Virus record (IMG/VR): IMGVR_UViG_3300030099_003185
Location: 1-27,663 of that record
DNA: 27,663 bases
From: a virus
Reading direction: 5' to 3' (one strand)
Under the pieces are notes generated by a model. That model searched no databases. It was given only the letters and a program-made list of their open reading frames with translations, and had not been told where the DNA came from. The translations under genes and the position numbers were made by a program. Shown one piece after another: positions 8,635 to 18,129 of this stretch. Position 1 is the stretch's first letter. Each line of letters opens with the position of its first letter.

Positions 8635-9089
8635 TGGACCCAACACTTTTTGCTATTAGTACAGGATTAAAAGTTTTTGGAGCTATGCAATCTGGTCGAG
8701 CTGAAAGGCGTAGACAAGCTGCGATTGCAGCACAACAAGAACAAAATAAAAAATTTGAAAAATTACGTGCATTACAAGATCACAATGCTCGTATTGCTGC
8801 ATTTAGTGCTTATGAATCTACTGCAAATGCAGTAAGGGCAATTAATAGAAGGTCAACATCTGATAGATCTTATCAAGCTATAATGAAAGCTAGCAGAGAA
8901 AAATCTAGAGATGATTTAGACAGAGTAAGAGTGCAAAGTCTTCTTACGCAAAGCCGTATGGCATTTGCTGCGGCTGATGCAAGAGCATCAGGATCTTTAG
9001 CTATGCAACAGGCATTGTTGTCTGCTGGATCTGGAGTTGCAATGTCAGGTTACAAAATGCAACAGGTGACACCAACGGGAACAGGTTAA
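8634..9089 (+). CDS. Internal virion protein B-like (T7 gp14-like)
   Basis: A 151-residue protein with a mildly hydrophobic N-terminus (FAISTGLKVFGAMQSG) followed by a long, highly charged helical segment rich in A, Q, R and K, and a Gly/Ala-rich C-terminus. Size, composition and position between the nozzle gene and two large core proteins match T7 gp14, which is ejected at infection and inserts into the outer membrane. Motif evidence is weak because gp14-like proteins diverge strongly, so the call depends mostly on gene order. It overlaps both neighbours by one base (TAATG). Confidence 0.8.
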   Translation: MDPTLFAISTGLKVFGAMQSGRAERRRQAAIAAQQEQNKKFEKLRALQDHNARIAAFSAYESTANAVRAINRRSTSDRSYQAIMKASREKSRDDLDRVRVQSLLTQSRMAFAAADARASGSLAMQQALLSAGSGVAMSGYKMQQVTPTGTG

Positions 9090-11215
9090 TGGCAGTAATT
9101 AAACGCTTTCAAGGAAATCAAGTTTTTAATCAACCTGTTGGTGTTGTAAGGCCATCAAGTGCTGGTGTTCAATTTGGGCAAGCCATGCAACGCATGGGTA
9201 CTCAGATGTTCCAAGCTGCATATGAGCGTGAAGTTGTAAATCAAAAACAACTTGGCAAAGAAGCTGGTATGCAAGTCAATATTGAATTGCGTGATTCTGA
9301 TAACAAACTTGTAATTGCAAAAGCACCAGAGGGTTTGTCTCCTGTTGCTGAACGTGCAGCACAGCCAGTTATTGATAAGCGTTATGTTGATGCACTTAAC
9401 ATCGACATGAAAGAACGTGCTGCTAAAATAAGAGCAGATCATAAAAATGATCCAGAAGGATTTGATAAAGCCTATAGCACTTATATAAATGAAACTATAG
9501 ATCAAGCTGGCAGATATGCAGAGCAAGCACGAATCATAGGTGCAACTTATGCTGGGCAACACTCCGCTGCGTTATATGCAGAAAAATTAGAGTTTGAAGA
9601 TAGGATTGATTTTCAGAACTCTTTTGGAAATCTAAGGCAAGAGATAGAAGACATCCAAGCCTATGCATCATCGCCTGATGAGATAGGTGATAATACAGCA
9701 AGTAATCTTGCAAAGCGACATGATGATCTTGTTCGTGATGGTGGCATCATTGATCAATTTGCTCAAAAACATGGCGCGAGACTTGGCGTTACACAAATTT
9801 CAGAACTAAAGCATGCTGCAAATTCAGCGTTTTATGGCGGTAAAGCTATTTCTATAGCAGCTAAACTTGATGCTCTAGCAGAGTCTCAAAATCCATTTAT
9901 CAAAAGTAGCATTGTGACATCTCATTTACGCTATATGCAAGATGCTTTGCGTAAAGGCAGTGTAGATACATTGCCTGATGTTATAAAAACCAATCTTGCG
10001 AAATTGGGATTTGATAATGATTTTCTTACTGAAAAGGGTATGGGGCGTGTCAGAGATACAGTTGCATCAAAGATTGCTGTCATCGAAGGCAATAAACAAG
10101 AAATCTTTAACGCCGAAAGAGCAGAAAGACAACTGCAAATAATTTCTCGAAAAGTAGAGGCGGGTGTGTTGGTAAGTGGCGATGATGCACAATCATTGTT
10201 AAATACGGCTGGTATGACTGATGCCTATGCACTTGGTCAGAATATTGCAACTATTCTTGCAAATCCAGAAGATCCAAACCTACAGCCTTTTTATCGTGTA
10301 TTGATTGGCAACTCTGGTGAACTTCCGCAAACGGCAAAAGATTTGCTGTCTGATGAAGGCATTATTCGTGACATTGTAACAAATGATCCAAATATGCTGC
10401 CAGTGCTGCAAAACTTTTATAAGCAAGCAACAACATTTAACCGCGGTGGATTTAGCACTTCAGCCTCAAGAGGGTTAAGTGATGATGCTGCTATTTTTTG
10501 GGATACGTTCGATGCGTATAGTAACTCAGTAAGAACAATGAGTGTTGATCAGTTTTTTGCTCGTAAAACTGAAATAGACTCCATGCAGCCTAGTTTAAAA
10601 AATGACATGCTAAAAAAGAATCTTGGCAAAGATTTAAGTCTTTTGGATTTTGTTCAAGAGCAAACAGGTGCAGAAAATGCAGAACAGCTTAACTTTTTTA
10701 TGAGTTATGCTGATGAGCTTGTAATTATGCATGGCAAAGAAAAAGCAGGAAAGATTTTAAAATCATCTGGTAAAAAAGTATTTCGTAAATCTGATTTTAT
10801 TTTTGGTGATGCAGCATCACGATATGCACCAGAGATTGCTTATAATGATAATGAAATGACTGTTTTGACAAACTCTATTAACAATCAAATGAAGCGGTTG
10901 GGTGGTGGTTATCAAATTAAAACAAATGTTTTTCTTGCCCCTGATCCAAGAGAAGGATCTGTTCTGCCTGTTTATACGCTCGTTAATGAGAATGGTGTAC
11001 CATACATGGTTGGTTCAGAAGTGTTACAAGTTGGGCCGCAAGATGTTCTTGCTGCACGACAACTTGCGTCTCAAAAAACCATTGCTCAGTTGCGTGAAGA
11101 AGCAAGACAAGAGAGAGAGCGTTATCTGCGTCAAGAACAATCTCAAGGTGGAGGCAGTGCGCCAAGAGTTATTGATGATGAATTTCTTATAAATCCTAGA
11201 GAATTGCTTAATTAG
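9089..11215 (+). CDS. Internal virion protein C-like (T7 gp15-like)
   Basis: A 708-residue, mostly helical, soluble-looking protein without a signal peptide or membrane segment. It starts with MAVIKRFQGNQVFNQPVGVV, a common style for inner-core proteins of T7-like marine phages, and is close to T7 gp15 in length (747). It should form part of the stack inside the head and be ejected to build a DNA conduit across the periplasm. The C-terminus is rich in E, R and Q, ending in a Gly/Ser linker and an acidic tip. The call is by order, size and composition rather than catalytic motifs. Confidence 0.83.
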   Translation: MAVIKRFQGNQVFNQPVGVVRPSSAGVQFGQAMQRMGTQMFQAAYEREVVNQKQLGKEAGMQVNIELRDSDNKLVIAKAPEGLSPVAERAAQPVIDKRYVDALNIDMKERAAKIRADHKNDPEGFDKAYSTYINETIDQAGRYAEQARIIGATYAGQHSAALYAEKLEFEDRIDFQNSFGNLRQEIEDIQAYASSPDEIGDNTASNLAKRHDDLVRDGGIIDQFAQKHGARLGVTQISELKHAANSAFYGGKAISIAAKLDALAESQNPFIKSSIVTSHLRYMQDALRKGSVDTLPDVIKTNLAKLGFDNDFLTEKGMGRVRDTVASKIAVIEGNKQEIFNAERAERQLQIISRKVEAGVLVSGDDAQSLLNTAGMTDAYALGQNIATILANPEDPNLQPFYRVLIGNSGELPQTAKDLLSDEGIIRDIVTNDPNMLPVLQNFYKQATTFNRGGFSTSASRGLSDDAAIFWDTFDAYSNSVRTMSVDQFFARKTEIDSMQPSLKNDMLKKNLGKDLSLLDFVQEQTGAENAEQLNFFMSYADELVIMHGKEKAGKILKSSGKKVFRKSDFIFGDAASRYAPEIAYNDNEMTVLTNSINNQMKRLGGGYQIKTNVFLAPDPREGSVLPVYTLVNENGVPYMVGSEVLQVGPQDVLAARQLASQKTIAQLREEARQERERYLRQEQSQGGGSAPRVIDDEFLINPRELLN

Positions 11216-11226
11216 GAAAATGTTTG

Positions 11227-14200
11227 ATGGATGTTGGGCGTAGAGATTTTTTTATTGCTGCAAGTGCGGGATTTAAAGATGAAGTAGATCCAAGCTGGTA
11301 TGAGGCTTGGAAAGCAAATGTTGCATATCACAACATGCCAATTATTGAATCTGTTCAAGAGCATCAATTATTTGGAAAGGTAGAACGTGATCCAAACTAT
11401 GATGTTGTTTCTGATATAGGTGAGCAATATCTGCCTTATTACGAAGATCTGATAAGAGCAAAGAATCCAGAACATCTACAGTTTTTGAAAGAACGTGTTG
11501 ATCGATCTCTTGATCGCCGTATGACAATGCAACGTGGTCACTGGTCAGCTGCTTTAGTTGGTGGAATTACAGATCCATTATTTCTTACAACCTTTGTGCC
11601 AGGTCTTAATGCTATTGGGCTTGGCAAGACTGTGCTTAGTGCAACTGGCAGAGCATCAGCACTTGGCTTTGGTTATGGCATTGCATCAGAAGCAAGACGT
11701 GCTCCGTTTGCTGTTGCTGATGAGAAATACGAAAGTGTGCAGAACATTGCATCATCTACAGCGATTAGTGGTTTTTTTGGCGGTGCATTTAAAGGTGTGG
11801 GTTGGTTATCCCCCTTTATTGAATCGAGTGCGAAGAAAGTGGGTAGATTGGCACGTGGAGAGAAGATTAAGCATATATGGGGAGAAAATGCCACAAACCT
11901 TGATGATGGCTATGTAGGGCAGTCTGGTGGCGATTATGATGCTGTTGTAGGCAACCCTCTTGGTAGCCCATCTCAACGTGCATTGTCTGACCCTTCTTTG
12001 CCGCAAGATGTAAAGAAAGCTTTTGTTGATCTGGCTTACAATTCTTCTGTGCCAATTCAAGGAAATCGCGGTGGTTTAGCAACGCAGTCTGTAGCTCAAA
12101 GAGCTTTGCCTTATGAAGGTTTATATCGCAATGTTGAAATGCAGATGCGCGATCTTCATGCACAGCATATTGGTGTAAATAAAAAAGCAAAATCTATTGC
12201 TGGTGTTTACAGCCCATTTACGGCTGAGTTTGATGATTTTTTTGCTGATACTGTAAAGCGTTACATTCTTATGGATTCACCAGATCCACGTTTAGCAAGA
12301 CAAGCACTTGATGGCATTTCAGACGCGCAGCGTCAGGGTGCAGATTTGTTGCGTAAGACATTTATGGAAGTTGGAGAAGATGCAACCTTTACTGGTTTGT
12401 TTCCAAACAATGAGCAAATTAAAAAGAAGTTAGTAACGCTACAAGAACGCATAGATAAAAAAGCTGCAATTATTGCAGACATTGATTCTAAAACAAGGCC
12501 AGATGGCACTCTCTCAAAAAAAGCATTTGATAAACGTGCTGATTTGGAATTTGAGCAAGCCTCTATAAGAGGTCGCATAACAATGCTTGAGGCTGCACTT
12601 AATGCACCACCTCGCAAGAATTTTAAGTTTGGTATTTATTATAATAAAGAGTTGCTGCAGGGTGATGATGCTGCAAGAGAGGCTCTTACACAAAAGTTTG
12701 AACAACATTATCTGCGCGAACGATATAAAGAAAACTCTGTAACTTATGAAGATATTAAACAGGGGAATGTAAGTGCCAGAGAAGATGCAGAACGAACAGT
12801 ATCACGCATATTAGAAGAAGATGCCGACGACTTTGAAAGTGTAATGCCTGATGGTTCTATTGCTGGTGGAGCAAAACATTTACGTCATCGCAAAACTAAC
12901 ATTCCCGAACATGAGATTGTAGACTTTATTCATCTCTCTCCTGATGCATTGTTTTCTTATATGTCTCGTATGGGAAAACAAATTGCTTTTGCGGAAAAAT
13001 TTGCTGGCAGAAATGTTGATGAAGTTTTAGACGATATAACATCTTCAATGAAACAAGCAGGGTTGTCTGATAAAAAAATTGCTGAAACAAGGGCTGCATT
13101 TATAGGTGATTTTAGTCGTGTGATGGGTACATATAGACGTAATCCTGATCGGCTTGACAATCAGATGGCAAAAGTAATTAAGGGTGTTACTGGTTGGACA
13201 TATCTGCCTTTGGCGGGCGCATCTGCAATCACAGATGTTGGATCTATAGCAATGGCTCATGGCTTCAAGGATACGTTCAAGGCTGGGGCTGCTGAAATAC
13301 TTCAACGTGGCTATGCTGGCAATGTAATTAAAGAAGCGCAAATAGCTGGTGAGTTATTAGACATTACACGCAATGTTGCTGGGCGTGAAATAGTATCCGA
13401 CAGCATGAAAAGAATAGAGCCAAAAGGCGCAGAGAAATTTGTATCCATAGGCAACAAGGTTTTTTACACAGCTAATCTACTCGCACCTATTACCTTTGCT
13501 GGTAAAACGCTCGATCAGATAGCAGTAAACAACAAATTCATTCAGCTATCCCGAAAGATGGCGTCAGGCAAAATCAGTAAATATGATGCCGAATATTTAC
13601 GCCGATACGGCATTGATGAAGATATGGCTGAGTACATCTCAACTATGCCTGTTAGCAAACATGATTCAATGAATTTGTTTTTCGCCAACACAGATCAATG
13701 GCCCAGTGATACACCAGCAGCCAGAGCAAAAAGGCGCACTTATCAATCAGCTACAGCAGCACACGCAAACAATACGGTGATCATGGGGCAGACATTTGAT
13801 AAGCCCCTGATGGTAGATGGCATTGTGTTTATGCGTGACAATGCGTTCTTCCAGATGATGCGAAAAAAATTCCCTGAATTATACAAGATAGATAAGCAAG
13901 CATCCTTTGGATCGACTCGTCTTGTGCGTATCGAAAGCGGTGCAATGACATTGCCGTTTACGTTTATGAACTTTGCATTTGGTGCAAACAATAAAATCAT
14001 AGGAGCAATACGAGATCCTAATAGGCGTCATAGATTGCAAGGTGCAATCGCTTTGATTGGTCTCTCATATCTTTCGTTGGCGTGGAAGAAGCCTGATTAC
14101 TGGTTTGAAAAACGTGATAGCCCAGAGGTTTTGGCGCGAGTAATTGATCATTCTGGTTTGCTTGGCATCTATAGTGATCTTGGGTACATGGGCCTTTCTA

Positions 14201-14475
14201 TGGCGGTTAATACTGGCCTTTTGCCAGAAGAAGGTGTTGCTGGTATCAAGCCTAAATACATTAGTCCTGATGAAGAAGACAGGGCAATGGATGCACTTAC
14301 TGAACCGTTTGGTGCGCCTGCTGGATTAGCTTTGTCATATGGCAGAGCGGCAAGCGATTTCCTTAATGGCAGATATAATGAGGGTTCGGCTGAGTTGTTT
14401 TACAACGCTCCGTTTATTGGCTTGCCTTTTATAAGAGATGACGCAAGGGATTTATTAATTGGTGGGCGTAACTAA
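11227..14475 (+). CDS. Large internal virion / ejection protein (T7 gp16-like position)
   Basis: A 1082-residue protein, the largest in the window, placed like T7 gp16 after gp14- and gp15-like genes. The ATG at 11227 has AGGAAA upstream and is favoured over a TTG one codon earlier. A hydrophobic segment (about residues 100-160, GGITDPLFLTTFVPGLNAIG and following) precedes a coiled-coil region (LVTLQERIDKKAAIIADID), and further hydrophobic stretches occur near the C-terminus (LQGAIALIGLSYLSLAW, LGIYSDLGYMGLSM). I see no soluble lytic transglycosylase motif at the N-terminus, unlike T7 gp16. It is probably ejected into the cell envelope. Confidence 0.85.
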   Translation: MDVGRRDFFIAASAGFKDEVDPSWYEAWKANVAYHNMPIIESVQEHQLFGKVERDPNYDVVSDIGEQYLPYYEDLIRAKNPEHLQFLKERVDRSLDRRMTMQRGHWSAALVGGITDPLFLTTFVPGLNAIGLGKTVLSATGRASALGFGYGIASEARRAPFAVADEKYESVQNIASSTAISGFFGGAFKGVGWLSPFIESSAKKVGRLARGEKIKHIWGENATNLDDGYVGQSGGDYDAVVGNPLGSPSQRALSDPSLPQDVKKAFVDLAYNSSVPIQGNRGGLATQSVAQRALPYEGLYRNVEMQMRDLHAQHIGVNKKAKSIAGVYSPFTAEFDDFFADTVKRYILMDSPDPRLARQALDGISDAQRQGADLLRKTFMEVGEDATFTGLFPNNEQIKKKLVTLQERIDKKAAIIADIDSKTRPDGTLSKKAFDKRADLEFEQASIRGRITMLEAALNAPPRKNFKFGIYYNKELLQGDDAAREALTQKFEQHYLRERYKENSVTYEDIKQGNVSAREDAERTVSRILEEDADDFESVMPDGSIAGGAKHLRHRKTNIPEHEIVDFIHLSPDALFSYMSRMGKQIAFAEKFAGRNVDEVLDDITSSMKQAGLSDKKIAETRAAFIGDFSRVMGTYRRNPDRLDNQMAKVIKGVTGWTYLPLAGASAITDVGSIAMAHGFKDTFKAGAAEILQRGYAGNVIKEAQIAGELLDITRNVAGREIVSDSMKRIEPKGAEKFVSIGNKVFYTANLLAPITFAGKTLDQIAVNNKFIQLSRKMASGKISKYDAEYLRRYGIDEDMAEYISTMPVSKHDSMNLFFANTDQWPSDTPAARAKRRTYQSATAAHANNTVIMGQTFDKPLMVDGIVFMRDNAFFQMMRKKFPELYKIDKQASFGSTRLVRIESGAMTLPFTFMNFAFGANNKIIGAIRDPNRRHRLQGAIALIGLSYLSLAWKKPDYWFEKRDSPEVLARVIDHSGLLGIYSDLGYMGLSMAVNTGLLPEEGVAGIKPKYISPDEEDRAMDALTEPFGAPAGLALSYGRAASDFLNGRYNEGSAELFYNAPFIGLPFIRDDARDLLIGGRN

Positions 14476-14497
14476 TTGTGCGTGGAAGCATATATCA
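14474..14497 (+). promoter_or_regulatory. Candidate phage late promoter, copy D
   Basis: TTGTGCGT (14476-14483) followed by ATAT at 14492-14495 has exactly the register of the copies at 1306 and 27617, although the block diverges at one base within TTG (GTGG instead of GTTG) and at its 5' end. It begins at the stop of the large ejection protein gene, about 40 bp before the fiber start, the place of phi17 in T7. Confidence 0.42.
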
Positions 14498-14517
14498 ATG
14501 GATGATAGGAGTGAATT

Positions 14518-17394
14518 ATGACAATTAGTTTGAGTAACAATGCAGCGCGAGTTTCGTACTCTGTAAGCCAAGGGGCTACACAGAGTAGTTTTACCGTGTC
14601 TTTTGAGTTTTTTGATGATGATGATCTTTCCCTATATGTAGATGGTACTCTTAAAACTCTGACAACTCATTACACAGTATCAGGTGGAGATGGCTCTACT
14701 GGTACAATAACAATGACCAGTGGCAACAATGTTACTGGCATTAGTGGTGGCAGCACTGTTGTTATTACGCGCGATATTGATCTTGATCGTGTGACTGATT
14801 TTCCATCATCAGGTCCATTTGCTGTAGCAACATTAAATACTGAGCTTGATAGATTTACTGCTATTGCCGCTGATCAAAAAGATGAGGTCGATAGAGCATT
14901 ACGTCTTCAAGATTTTGATTCTGCTGTATCTATGGAGCTTCCGCTCAAAGCAGCACGACTAGGTACAGTGCTTGGTTTCAATGCATCAACAGGTGCGCCA
15001 GAAGCAGGACCAACTATAGCTAATGTTAATAGTCTTTCTGCTATTACAACAAATATAAACACGGTTGCTGGTATTCAAAGTAATGTAACTACGGTTGCTG
15101 GCATTTCTTCGAATGTTCAGACTGTTGCTGGCATTTCTGGAAACGTCACGACTGTAGCCGGCATCACAAGCAACATCTCATCTGTTGTCAGTAATGCTAG
15201 CAATATAAATACGGTGGCTGGAGCAATCACAAATGTAAACAATGTTGGCGGTTCTATATCTAATGTGAATACTGTCGCCGGGGCTATCTCCAACGTAAAT
15301 GCTCTAGCGGCATCTGCTGTGATTGCTGACATGGCTCTGCTTGGTAACGCTGATGTTATAGCCGACATGGCCCTGCTCGCCACCACTGATGTCATAGCTG
15401 ATATGAATACCTTGGCAACTAGCGATATTGTATCTGACCTAAACACATTGGCCACCAGTGATATTGTGTCTGATATCAATACACTGGCAACCAGCGATAT
15501 CGTCAGCGACTTAAACACATTGGCGACCAGTGACATTGTCAGCGATATAAATACGCTTGCCACGTCAGATATTGTCACTGACCTAAATCTACTGGCTACC
15601 AGCGATTTCGTTAGCGACCTAAACACATTAGCAACAAGCGCAAATGTAACAGCGGTCAATAACGTCAGCGGCTCAATAGCCAATGTAAACACAGTTGCGT
15701 CAAACCTTAGCGGCGTTAACAGCTTTGCCGAGCGTTATCGTGTATTAAGCTCAGACCCAGGCTCAGACAATGATGAGGGGGATTTGGTCTACAATACCAC
15801 AGACAACAACCTCAAATTTTTCAACGGAAGCTCATTTGTTGCTGTCGGTGGTGCTATCTCAAACATAGTTGAGGACACCACCCCTCAGCTTGGCGCTGAC
15901 CTGGACCTAAACAGCAACAATATTACTGGCACTGGCAACATTTCAACAACTGGTACTGCAACAATCACCACAAGTGGAAACACAGCACAGCTTACACTCA
16001 CATCCACTGACGCAGACGCCACTGGTGGACCCGGATTTGATTTATTAAGAAACAGCAGCAGTCCTGCGAACAGTGATAATATTGGATTCATAAGATTTCG
16101 TGGGAAAAATAGTAACGGTGATGAACACACCTACGGTTTTATACAGTCAAAAGCACTTACTGTGACTGACGGCAGTGAAGATGGCGGTTTTGAATTGCTT
16201 ATGAATAAAGGCGGTTCAAATCGTAGCAGAATGGAGGTTCTTGCTGGCGAAACAGTCTTTAATGAAGACAGCGTAGACGTAGACTTCCGTGTTGAGTCGA
16301 ACGGCAACACTCACGCGATTTTTGTTGATGCAGGAAATGATGTAGTCGGTATTGGCACATCCACACCAAACAGCTTTAACGCTAACGCAAAAAATCTTGT
16401 GGTGGGCACTGGCTCTGGCTCGAACGGCATTACTATTTTTGCAGGAAACTCATCAGACAGTGCGATATTCTTTGCCGATAATGGCAGCACCGCAACGGGC
16501 CAGATAAATTATAAACACTCAGACAATGCCTTTACCTTTCATATAAGTGGCGGCAGTGAGGGTATGCGCCTTGACAGCAGCGGTAATTTTCTTGTTGGAA
16601 AGACTGCCAGTGGCTCATTCACCGAATCTAGTGTTGAGTTGAACAACACAGGCTACGTTATGTCTGCGCGTAATGACGGAGCTAACATATTTCTGTCAAG
16701 ACAAGGATCTAGCGCACCAGAAGGTGCTATGATTTCCCTAAGCAAGGTCAATACAGAAATAGGTCGTATTGGTGTAAAATCATCAAGGATGTATATGGGG
16801 TCTAGTTCCACTGGCCTAGCCTTTGAAGGCTCTCAAGCTGATTCCATCTATCCAGTCTCAGCAAGTGGCGACGGGTCACTTAGAGACAACGCTATTGATT
16901 TAGGCTTTGCATCTTCACGTTTCGATGACATTTTTGCCACCAACAGCACAATCAACACATCTGACGAAAACGAAAAACAGAACATTACTAGCCTGACAAG
17001 CGCAGAGATAACTGCTGCAAAAGCCATAAGTAAGCTGTTCAAAACTTACAAATGGAAAGATAAAGTTACAGCTAAGGGTGATGCGGCTCGTACTCACACG
17101 GGTGTGGTTGCCCAAGAGGTACAAAAGGCTATGACTGACGCTGGGCTAGATGCAACAAAGTATGCCTTCTGGTGTTCGAATACTTGGTGGGAAGTTGAAG
17201 AGACAATCACTGATGATGATGGAAAAAAGCATACAGGAATGATGTCTTATCAGACAGAAGAAGAAGCCCCAGAAGACGCAACCAAACGCACACGGTTGGG
17301 TGTTCGATACCCAGAGTTGTTGGCGTTTATTGGCGCGGCTACAGAGCAAAGGCTAGCAGATATTGAAAGCCGCCTTGCGGCATTGGAGGAGTAA
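14518..17394 (+). CDS. Tail fiber with T7-type N-terminus and S74 autochaperone
   Basis: A 958-residue receptor-binding fiber. Residues 1-150 resemble the T7 gp17 virion-attachment domain (SYSVSQGATQSSFTVSFEFF, later SSGPFAVATLNTELDR). Residues about 180-265 hold loose repeats around TVAGI, and residues 268-375 hold nine 12-residue repeats. A Gly/Ser/Asn-rich shaft and tip follow. The C-terminus is an S74 intramolecular chaperone: Ser815 and Lys820 in TSDENEK form the expected S-D-x3-K cleavage site, then HTGVVAQEVQ and LGVRYPELLAFIGAATEQRL. Autocleavage before Ser815 would release a 144-residue chaperone after trimer folding. A good ribosome site (TAGGAG) precedes the ATG. Confidence 0.94.
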   Translation: MTISLSNNAARVSYSVSQGATQSSFTVSFEFFDDDDLSLYVDGTLKTLTTHYTVSGGDGSTGTITMTSGNNVTGISGGSTVVITRDIDLDRVTDFPSSGPFAVATLNTELDRFTAIAADQKDEVDRALRLQDFDSAVSMELPLKAARLGTVLGFNASTGAPEAGPTIANVNSLSAITTNINTVAGIQSNVTTVAGISSNVQTVAGISGNVTTVAGITSNISSVVSNASNINTVAGAITNVNNVGGSISNVNTVAGAISNVNALAASAVIADMALLGNADVIADMALLATTDVIADMNTLATSDIVSDLNTLATSDIVSDINTLATSDIVSDLNTLATSDIVSDINTLATSDIVTDLNLLATSDFVSDLNTLATSANVTAVNNVSGSIANVNTVASNLSGVNSFAERYRVLSSDPGSDNDEGDLVYNTTDNNLKFFNGSSFVAVGGAISNIVEDTTPQLGADLDLNSNNITGTGNISTTGTATITTSGNTAQLTLTSTDADATGGPGFDLLRNSSSPANSDNIGFIRFRGKNSNGDEHTYGFIQSKALTVTDGSEDGGFELLMNKGGSNRSRMEVLAGETVFNEDSVDVDFRVESNGNTHAIFVDAGNDVVGIGTSTPNSFNANAKNLVVGTGSGSNGITIFAGNSSDSAIFFADNGSTATGQINYKHSDNAFTFHISGGSEGMRLDSSGNFLVGKTASGSFTESSVELNNTGYVMSARNDGANIFLSRQGSSAPEGAMISLSKVNTEIGRIGVKSSRMYMGSSSTGLAFEGSQADSIYPVSASGDGSLRDNAIDLGFASSRFDDIFATNSTINTSDENEKQNITSLTSAEITAAKAISKLFKTYKWKDKVTAKGDAARTHTGVVAQEVQKAMTDAGLDATKYAFWCSNTWWEVEETITDDDGKKHTGMMSYQTEEEAPEDATKRTRLGVRYPELLAFIGAATEQRLADIESRLAALEE
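15319..15642 (+). repeat. Nine 36-bp (12-residue) tandem repeats in the fiber
   Basis: Nine in-frame units of 12 codons follow the pattern (V/I)-(I/V)-x-D-(M/L/I)-N-T-L-A-T-S-D; the middle five are nearly identical as protein (IVSDLNTLATSD type). The codons differ between copies (for example different Ser, Thr and Leu codons), so the protein repeat is conserved better than the DNA, which suggests selection on structure rather than very recent duplication. It probably forms a rod-like trimeric shaft segment. Confidence 0.9.
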
Positions 17395-17397
17395 ACG

Positions 17398-17745
17398 ATG
17401 GCAACGACAATGACATTTGAGTATCCGCAACTAGACCGTGTTGCTAAAGAAGGCAAAAAGGTAGATGTGGTTCAGACGATACATTGGAGACTAAACTGTG
17501 TCAGCGATTCTGACAAAGATGCTGACGGTAACTACTTAACAGCGGGTATGTACGGCACAGTCGCCACTCCTAAAGAGGAGGGTGCAGATTTTGTAGCATA
17601 CAACTCAATCACTAAGGATTGGTGCAAAGCAAAAGTGCTGGCTGATTTGGGCAAGACAGAAGCAGAACTGAAAGCTGCGCTTGATGCTAATATAGAAGAG
17701 CAGAAGACACCATCAATTCTCACCGGAACACCATCGGGGTGGTAA
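17398..17745 (+). CDS. Small fiber-adjacent protein (possible DUF7936-type)
   Basis: A 115-residue protein beginning 3 bp after the fiber stop, with a strong ribosome site (GGAGGAG) inside the end of the fiber gene. The pattern VDVVQTIHWRLNCVSDSD, then YGTVATPKEEG and a helical segment rich in Glu and Ala ending in TPSGW, matches a small protein commonly found next to fiber genes in marine phages. I believe it is catalogued as DUF7936, but that label is from memory. Function unknown; fiber assembly or tail-tip attachment is conceivable from position alone. Confidence 0.8.
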   Translation: MATTMTFEYPQLDRVAKEGKKVDVVQTIHWRLNCVSDSDKDADGNYLTAGMYGTVATPKEEGADFVAYNSITKDWCKAKVLADLGKTEAELKAALDANIEEQKTPSILTGTPSGW

Positions 17746-17746
17746 A

Positions 17747-17959
17747 ATGAGCGACAATGTAATTAGTATCAATGGCGTCGAGCATGACACCGAAAGTTTC
17801 AGCGACCAGCAGCGTTATTTGATTGGGCACATAAAAGACCTTGAGGGCAAGATCAACGGCTTTAAGTTTCAGCTAGATCAAGTCCAAGTTGCCCATCAAG
17901 TTTTTGTCGATCAGCTTATTAAGTCGGTTGAAAATGCGGATGAGGCAAAGTCTAATTGA
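17747..17959 (+). CDS. Small helical protein (DUF6447-like)
   Basis: A 70-residue protein with an N-terminal beta-hairpin-like ISINGVEHDTESFSDQQ and a long helix (LIGHIKDLEGKINGFKFQLD) suitable for a coiled coil. The form 'INGxEyDxxSlsdeq' plus helix recurs in small phage proteins found between fiber and lysis genes. No role is known to me. It starts 2 bp after the preceding gene and its stop overlaps the next start (TGATG). Confidence 0.78.
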   Translation: MSDNVISINGVEHDTESFSDQQRYLIGHIKDLEGKINGFKFQLDQVQVAHQVFVDQLIKSVENADEAKSN

Positions 17960-18129
17960 TGGCAAAGCCTACAGCCGCATCTGTACAGGCCCAGATTAAT
18001 ACTCATGAAGCTGTGTGCTCTGAACGCTGGAAAGAAACCATCCTGCGTATCAAACGTATTGAACACATTATGATTGGTACTGCTGGTACGACTATAGTTT
18101 TGCTTATTGGGCTAATTGTTAATGGATGA
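17959..18129 (+). CDS. 56-residue single-pass membrane protein
   Basis: A short gene supported by start/stop overlaps on both sides: TGATG with the preceding gene and ATGA with the following one. The N-terminal half is polar and helical (HEAVCSERWKETILRIKRIE) and the C-terminal half is one membrane segment (IMIGTAGTTIVLLIGLIV) ending in NG. The layout, amphipathic helix then one transmembrane helix, recalls XhlA-type lysis accessory proteins. It lies in a block of small membrane proteins before the holin and lysozyme. The existence of the gene is well supported; the lysis role is inferred. Confidence 0.7.
   Translation: MAKPTAASVQAQINTHEAVCSERWKETILRIKRIEHIMIGTAGTTIVLLIGLIVNG

Noticed and set aside
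9155-9562. 135-codon open frame on the minus strand opposite the gp15-like gene
   Set aside because: Hydrophobic, Cys/Ile-rich composition typical of the antisense of a charged helical protein; no ribosome site and no place in an operon.
15319-15642. Repeat series that could suggest a CRISPR array
   Set aside because: The period is exactly 36 bp without spacers, in frame with the fiber gene, and the copies vary at synonymous sites.
15117-15692. 191-codon open frame on the minus strand opposite the fiber repeats
   Set aside because: It is a by-product of the 36-bp repeats in the fiber gene; no ribosome site, and low-complexity composition mirrors the repeats.
14518-17745. Possible diversity-generating retroelement target in the fiber region
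   Set aside because: No reverse transcriptase and no template/variable repeat pair seen in the window; the fiber ends in an S74 chaperone rather than a C-type lectin fold.
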